From JAIWNK01 sp964453115 (lineage in GTDB: Bacteria; Chloroflexota; Anaerolineae; Anaerolineales; Anaerolineaceae), in NCBI GenBank assembly GCA_964453115.1, contig CAYVRT010000017.1, positions 1 to 64,000 on the forward strand: a stretch of DNA of 64,000 nucleotides. The letters are read 5' to 3'. The notes under the pieces were generated by a model, which saw only the letters and a program-made list of their open reading frames with translations, did no database searches and had not been told where the DNA came from. Below, piece by piece: positions 62,161-64,000 of the stretch; positions within the stretch are counted from its first letter, which is position 1; each line of letters begins with the position of its first letter. Both the position numbers and the translations under genes were made by a program.

Positions 62161-63890
62161 AAAGCGCCTCCTTCGCGGAGCGGATCGCGGTCGGTATATT
62201 GGTTTTCCAACCAATCCAGGTCGGCGGGTTGCAGCATTTCATGCCCGGCCTGAAGGGCGTGTTGCACCAGGCGATGCCCAAGGCGCAGCAGGCGTGCCGG
62301 TGAGCCATCTGCCAGGTGCGCCAGGCGCTTGTCGCCCTCTCGAACGGGCGGGTCGAAAAAGCTGTTGAAATCTCCTGGGGCTCCGGCGCGCTGCACACGA
62401 TCATTCAAATAACTTTGCAATTTTTCAGTCTCCCAGTACAGGCGGGTGGATGGGATGGTTGTAAGGGGCAAGCGCTCGCGCACCAACACTTTGAAGTACA
62501 ATCGGTGGTCTTGTGCTGTTCTGATTAGCTCTTCCAGCAAGGCGTCGCGTTCGGGGGTGGGGGCTTCCAGGCTTTCGATCAAGAAGATGCTTTCTTCCTT
62601 GCCAGCCGGGCGCAGGGCCAGGAAATCATCCAGGAATTTGAGCGTTAGCAGTTCGGGCTGAGTGGCGTTTTTCAGCAGCCGGTTCAGGGTGCGGATGAGT
62701 GCCTGTTGGTTGGTCTCATCCCAGTTGAGTAGTGCCAGCTCTCGGCCAAAGGTTGATAAATTGGGATAACGCCATTGGATGAGCAGCGCCAGGCGCAGGC
62801 GTTCGCACTCGCTGAGGTGATGGACGGCCTGCGGGTTATAGGCCAGGAATTTTGTCCAGGCATCGGTCAGGGCGTTGAGCAGGGCCTGCCAGGCGGGAGC
62901 AAACGAACGGACGCGAACGACCCATAGTTTGGGCTGGCGGGTGTTCCATTCTGCCCGCAATGCGCTGCTCAGGATGCGTAAATCGTCCATCGAGTCGCTG
63001 AGGATGCCTCCGGTCTCGCTAAAAGCGCACAGCTCTTCCCAGTGTTTGGGGAAGGCGATAATTTCTGCGGAGGGGGCACATTCGAGCAGAAAGGGGTAAA
63101 AATCGGGGGTGTTGGCCTGTTTCCAGGCCGCTATCGGGGCGGGGGAGGGCTTGCCGGCGGTTCGAAAGGGGGTGTAGAGAGGGTAACTTTCTGGTTTAAG
63201 CCTGCCGACGGCAGGAACGGAGCGGCGTAAGCCGTCATCCGCAACAAGTTTATCTTGGAGGTCTTTTTTCTCTTTAAGGTTCAGGGCGCGGGGTATCAGG
63301 TAATCTAACAATGGCACGGCGTCTTGCTGATAGGCTTTAAAAATTTTTTTGATACATTCAAAAATAAAGGTTGTGCTGAGATCAAAAATGGATTGCGTTT
63401 CCTCGCCGCGAAAATGCTTAGCCAGTTGAGGAGCATCCTCCTTCCAATCGGGGTTGTCTTTTAGCAAGCAGGTGGTCAGTTCAAATACTTCTTGCCAGGA
63501 CGGTTCGTCTGGCGGGTTGTTATCTTTTGGCTGAATGGATGCTTTATAAAATCGTCGCAGCAATTCCATCAGGCTGAGCGCTACCTTTTGCTGATTGGTC
63601 TGCACCATTTCGCCCAGGTCAAAAATCAGGCGCGGCATTTGCTCTTCGAGGTGTTGTTGCAGGCTATCCATCCGGGCGCGAAAATAGCGGCTGCGGCCAT
63701 TTGCATCATCGCGCAGCGCCAGGTAGCTGCGCAGCGCGTCGCGCGGGCGTTCCTCGGCCATTCGGTCGAGTTCACTGAACTGCACTTCTTGTTGCAAAAT
63801 GGTCAAATCGCGGCCAACGAACGTGCCCCCATTCATACGCACATTTTTGCCAATATACGCACCGCCGCTCGTAGAGATATGTCTATTCAC
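62157..63890 (-). CDS. large protein with N-terminal glycine-rich motif, NTPase-cluster component
   Basis: A 577-residue protein. The start is taken as GTG 63890 with GAAGG upstream; a TTG at 63908 lacks a ribosome binding site. Residues 8-30 contain GGAYIGKNV and GGTFVGRDL, a short glycine-rich repeat of a type seen at the ends of NTPase- and effector-linked proteins in Chloroflexota and cyanobacteria (from memory). The rest is largely helical, with no P-loop. The C-terminal part (about 330-560; FAPAWQALLNAL, ESIFLIESLEAP, LGHRLVQHALQAGHEMLQPADLDWL) looks like a degenerate AAA domain with its lid. Co-translated with the winged-helix ATPase. Function unknown. Confidence 0.6.
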   Translation of the reverse strand: MNRHISTSGGAYIGKNVRMNGGTFVGRDLTILQQEVQFSELDRMAEERPRDALRSYLALRDDANGRSRYFRARMDSLQQHLEEQMPRLIFDLGEMVQTNQQKVALSLMELLRRFYKASIQPKDNNPPDEPSWQEVFELTTCLLKDNPDWKEDAPQLAKHFRGEETQSIFDLSTTFIFECIKKIFKAYQQDAVPLLDYLIPRALNLKEKKDLQDKLVADDGLRRSVPAVGRLKPESYPLYTPFRTAGKPSPAPIAAWKQANTPDFYPFLLECAPSAEIIAFPKHWEELCAFSETGGILSDSMDDLRILSSALRAEWNTRQPKLWVVRVRSFAPAWQALLNALTDAWTKFLAYNPQAVHHLSECERLRLALLIQWRYPNLSTFGRELALLNWDETNQQALIRTLNRLLKNATQPELLTLKFLDDFLALRPAGKEESIFLIESLEAPTPERDALLEELIRTAQDHRLYFKVLVRERLPLTTIPSTRLYWETEKLQSYLNDRVQRAGAPGDFNSFFDPPVREGDKRLAHLADGSPARLLRLGHRLVQHALQAGHEMLQPADLDWLENQYTDRDPLREGGAL

Positions 63891-63928
63891 CCAGCACCGC
63901 CTTCTCAAAAATATTGAAAGACAGTTTT

Positions 63929-63934
63929 ATTATA
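63929..63934 (-). promoter_or_regulatory. -10 element (TATAAT) of the two-gene NTPase unit
   Basis: A perfect TATAAT on the minus strand about 38 bases before GTG 63890. The nearest box of the 11-bp array begins 10 bases upstream of it. Confidence 0.6.
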
Positions 63935-63944
63935 CAACATTCGT

Positions 63945-63993
63945 CAAGGGCGCAAGTGAGATATTGGTGAGATATTGGTCACGGATTGGCAAC
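63945..63993. repeat. array of five boxes at exact 11-bp spacing
   Basis: Plus-strand boxes CAAGG, GTGAG, GTGAG, GTCAC and GCAAC start at 63945, 63956, 63967, 63978 and 63989; the two central units share the 11-mer TGAGATATTGG. They are complements of the CTYRC boxes at 53429 and 60779, so relative to the minus-strand gene this array has the opposite orientation. It may also serve a divergent gene beyond the window end. Confidence 0.75.
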
Positions 63994-64000
63994 CTGAGTG

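Overview
The window looks like a chromosomal segment of a filamentous, single-membrane Chloroflexota bacterium (Anaerolineae/Caldilineae-like). This is an inference from gene style. There are many very long regulatory ATPases (nucleotide cyclase-ATPase-TPR, BTAD-ATPase-TPR, STAND-like NTPases), lipoproteins with Thr/Pro-rich linkers and TolB-like propellers, moderate GC, and dense gene packing with translational coupling. No rRNA, tRNA, CRISPR array, phage or insertion sequence was seen.

Region by region. 1-6033 (+): M28 peptidase (cut by the window edge), metallo-beta-lactamase hydrolase, two membrane proteins, a PHP phosphoesterase and four poorly characterised proteins. 6074-10172 (+): a cyclase/ATPase/TPR regulator from a near-ideal, probably leaderless promoter, then a secreted peptidoglycan-binding peptidase-like protein. 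10235-12644 (-): an SGNH/MBOAT pair for cell-surface acylation. 12739-15601 (+): a yybP-ykoY (Mn2+) riboswitch with an overlapping terminator in front of a P-type cation ATPase. 15712-21376 (+): acetyltransferase, CDF metal exporter and an osmoprotectant-type ABC transporter. 21380-22222 (-): a substrate-binding lipoprotein lacking its C-terminal half. 22314-28548 (+): a soluble-adenylyl-cyclase-like giant protein followed by a cyclic-nucleotide-binding protein and a propeller lipoprotein. 28874-34813 (+): ECF sigma factor, putative membrane anti-sigma factor and a 1634-residue lipoprotein. 34891-41926: an alpha-toroid protein, a lipoprotein, a MoaA-like radical SAM enzyme and a BTAD/ATPase/TPR activator with an in-frame 24-bp tandem repeat. 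42076-44462 (+): NAD-type 6-phosphogluconate dehydrogenase and glucose-6-phosphate dehydrogenase. 44552-48578 (+): Lrp-type regulator with an agmatine/putrescine operon. 48832-52119 (+): a second cyclase/ATPase/TPR protein, paralogous to the one at 6074.

The right end, 52116-63890 (all -), is the most unusual part. It has a Dps-like ferritin, a coiled-coil membrane protein, a radical SAM/SPASM enzyme with a fused PqqD-like domain preceded by an 11-codon ORF that has its own promoter, ribosome binding site and terminator, and a five-gene block of P-loop NTPases. The block holds a glycine-rich-motif protein, an ATPase with a C-terminal OmpR-type winged helix, another ATPase, and two STAND-like NTPases. 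Three promoters here (53402, 60742, 63929) each carry a tandem array of 5-base boxes (CTYRC or its complement) spaced exactly 11 bp. This suggests a common regulon, perhaps run by the winged-helix ATPase. It is my best candidate for an undescribed system; its function is not evident from sequence.
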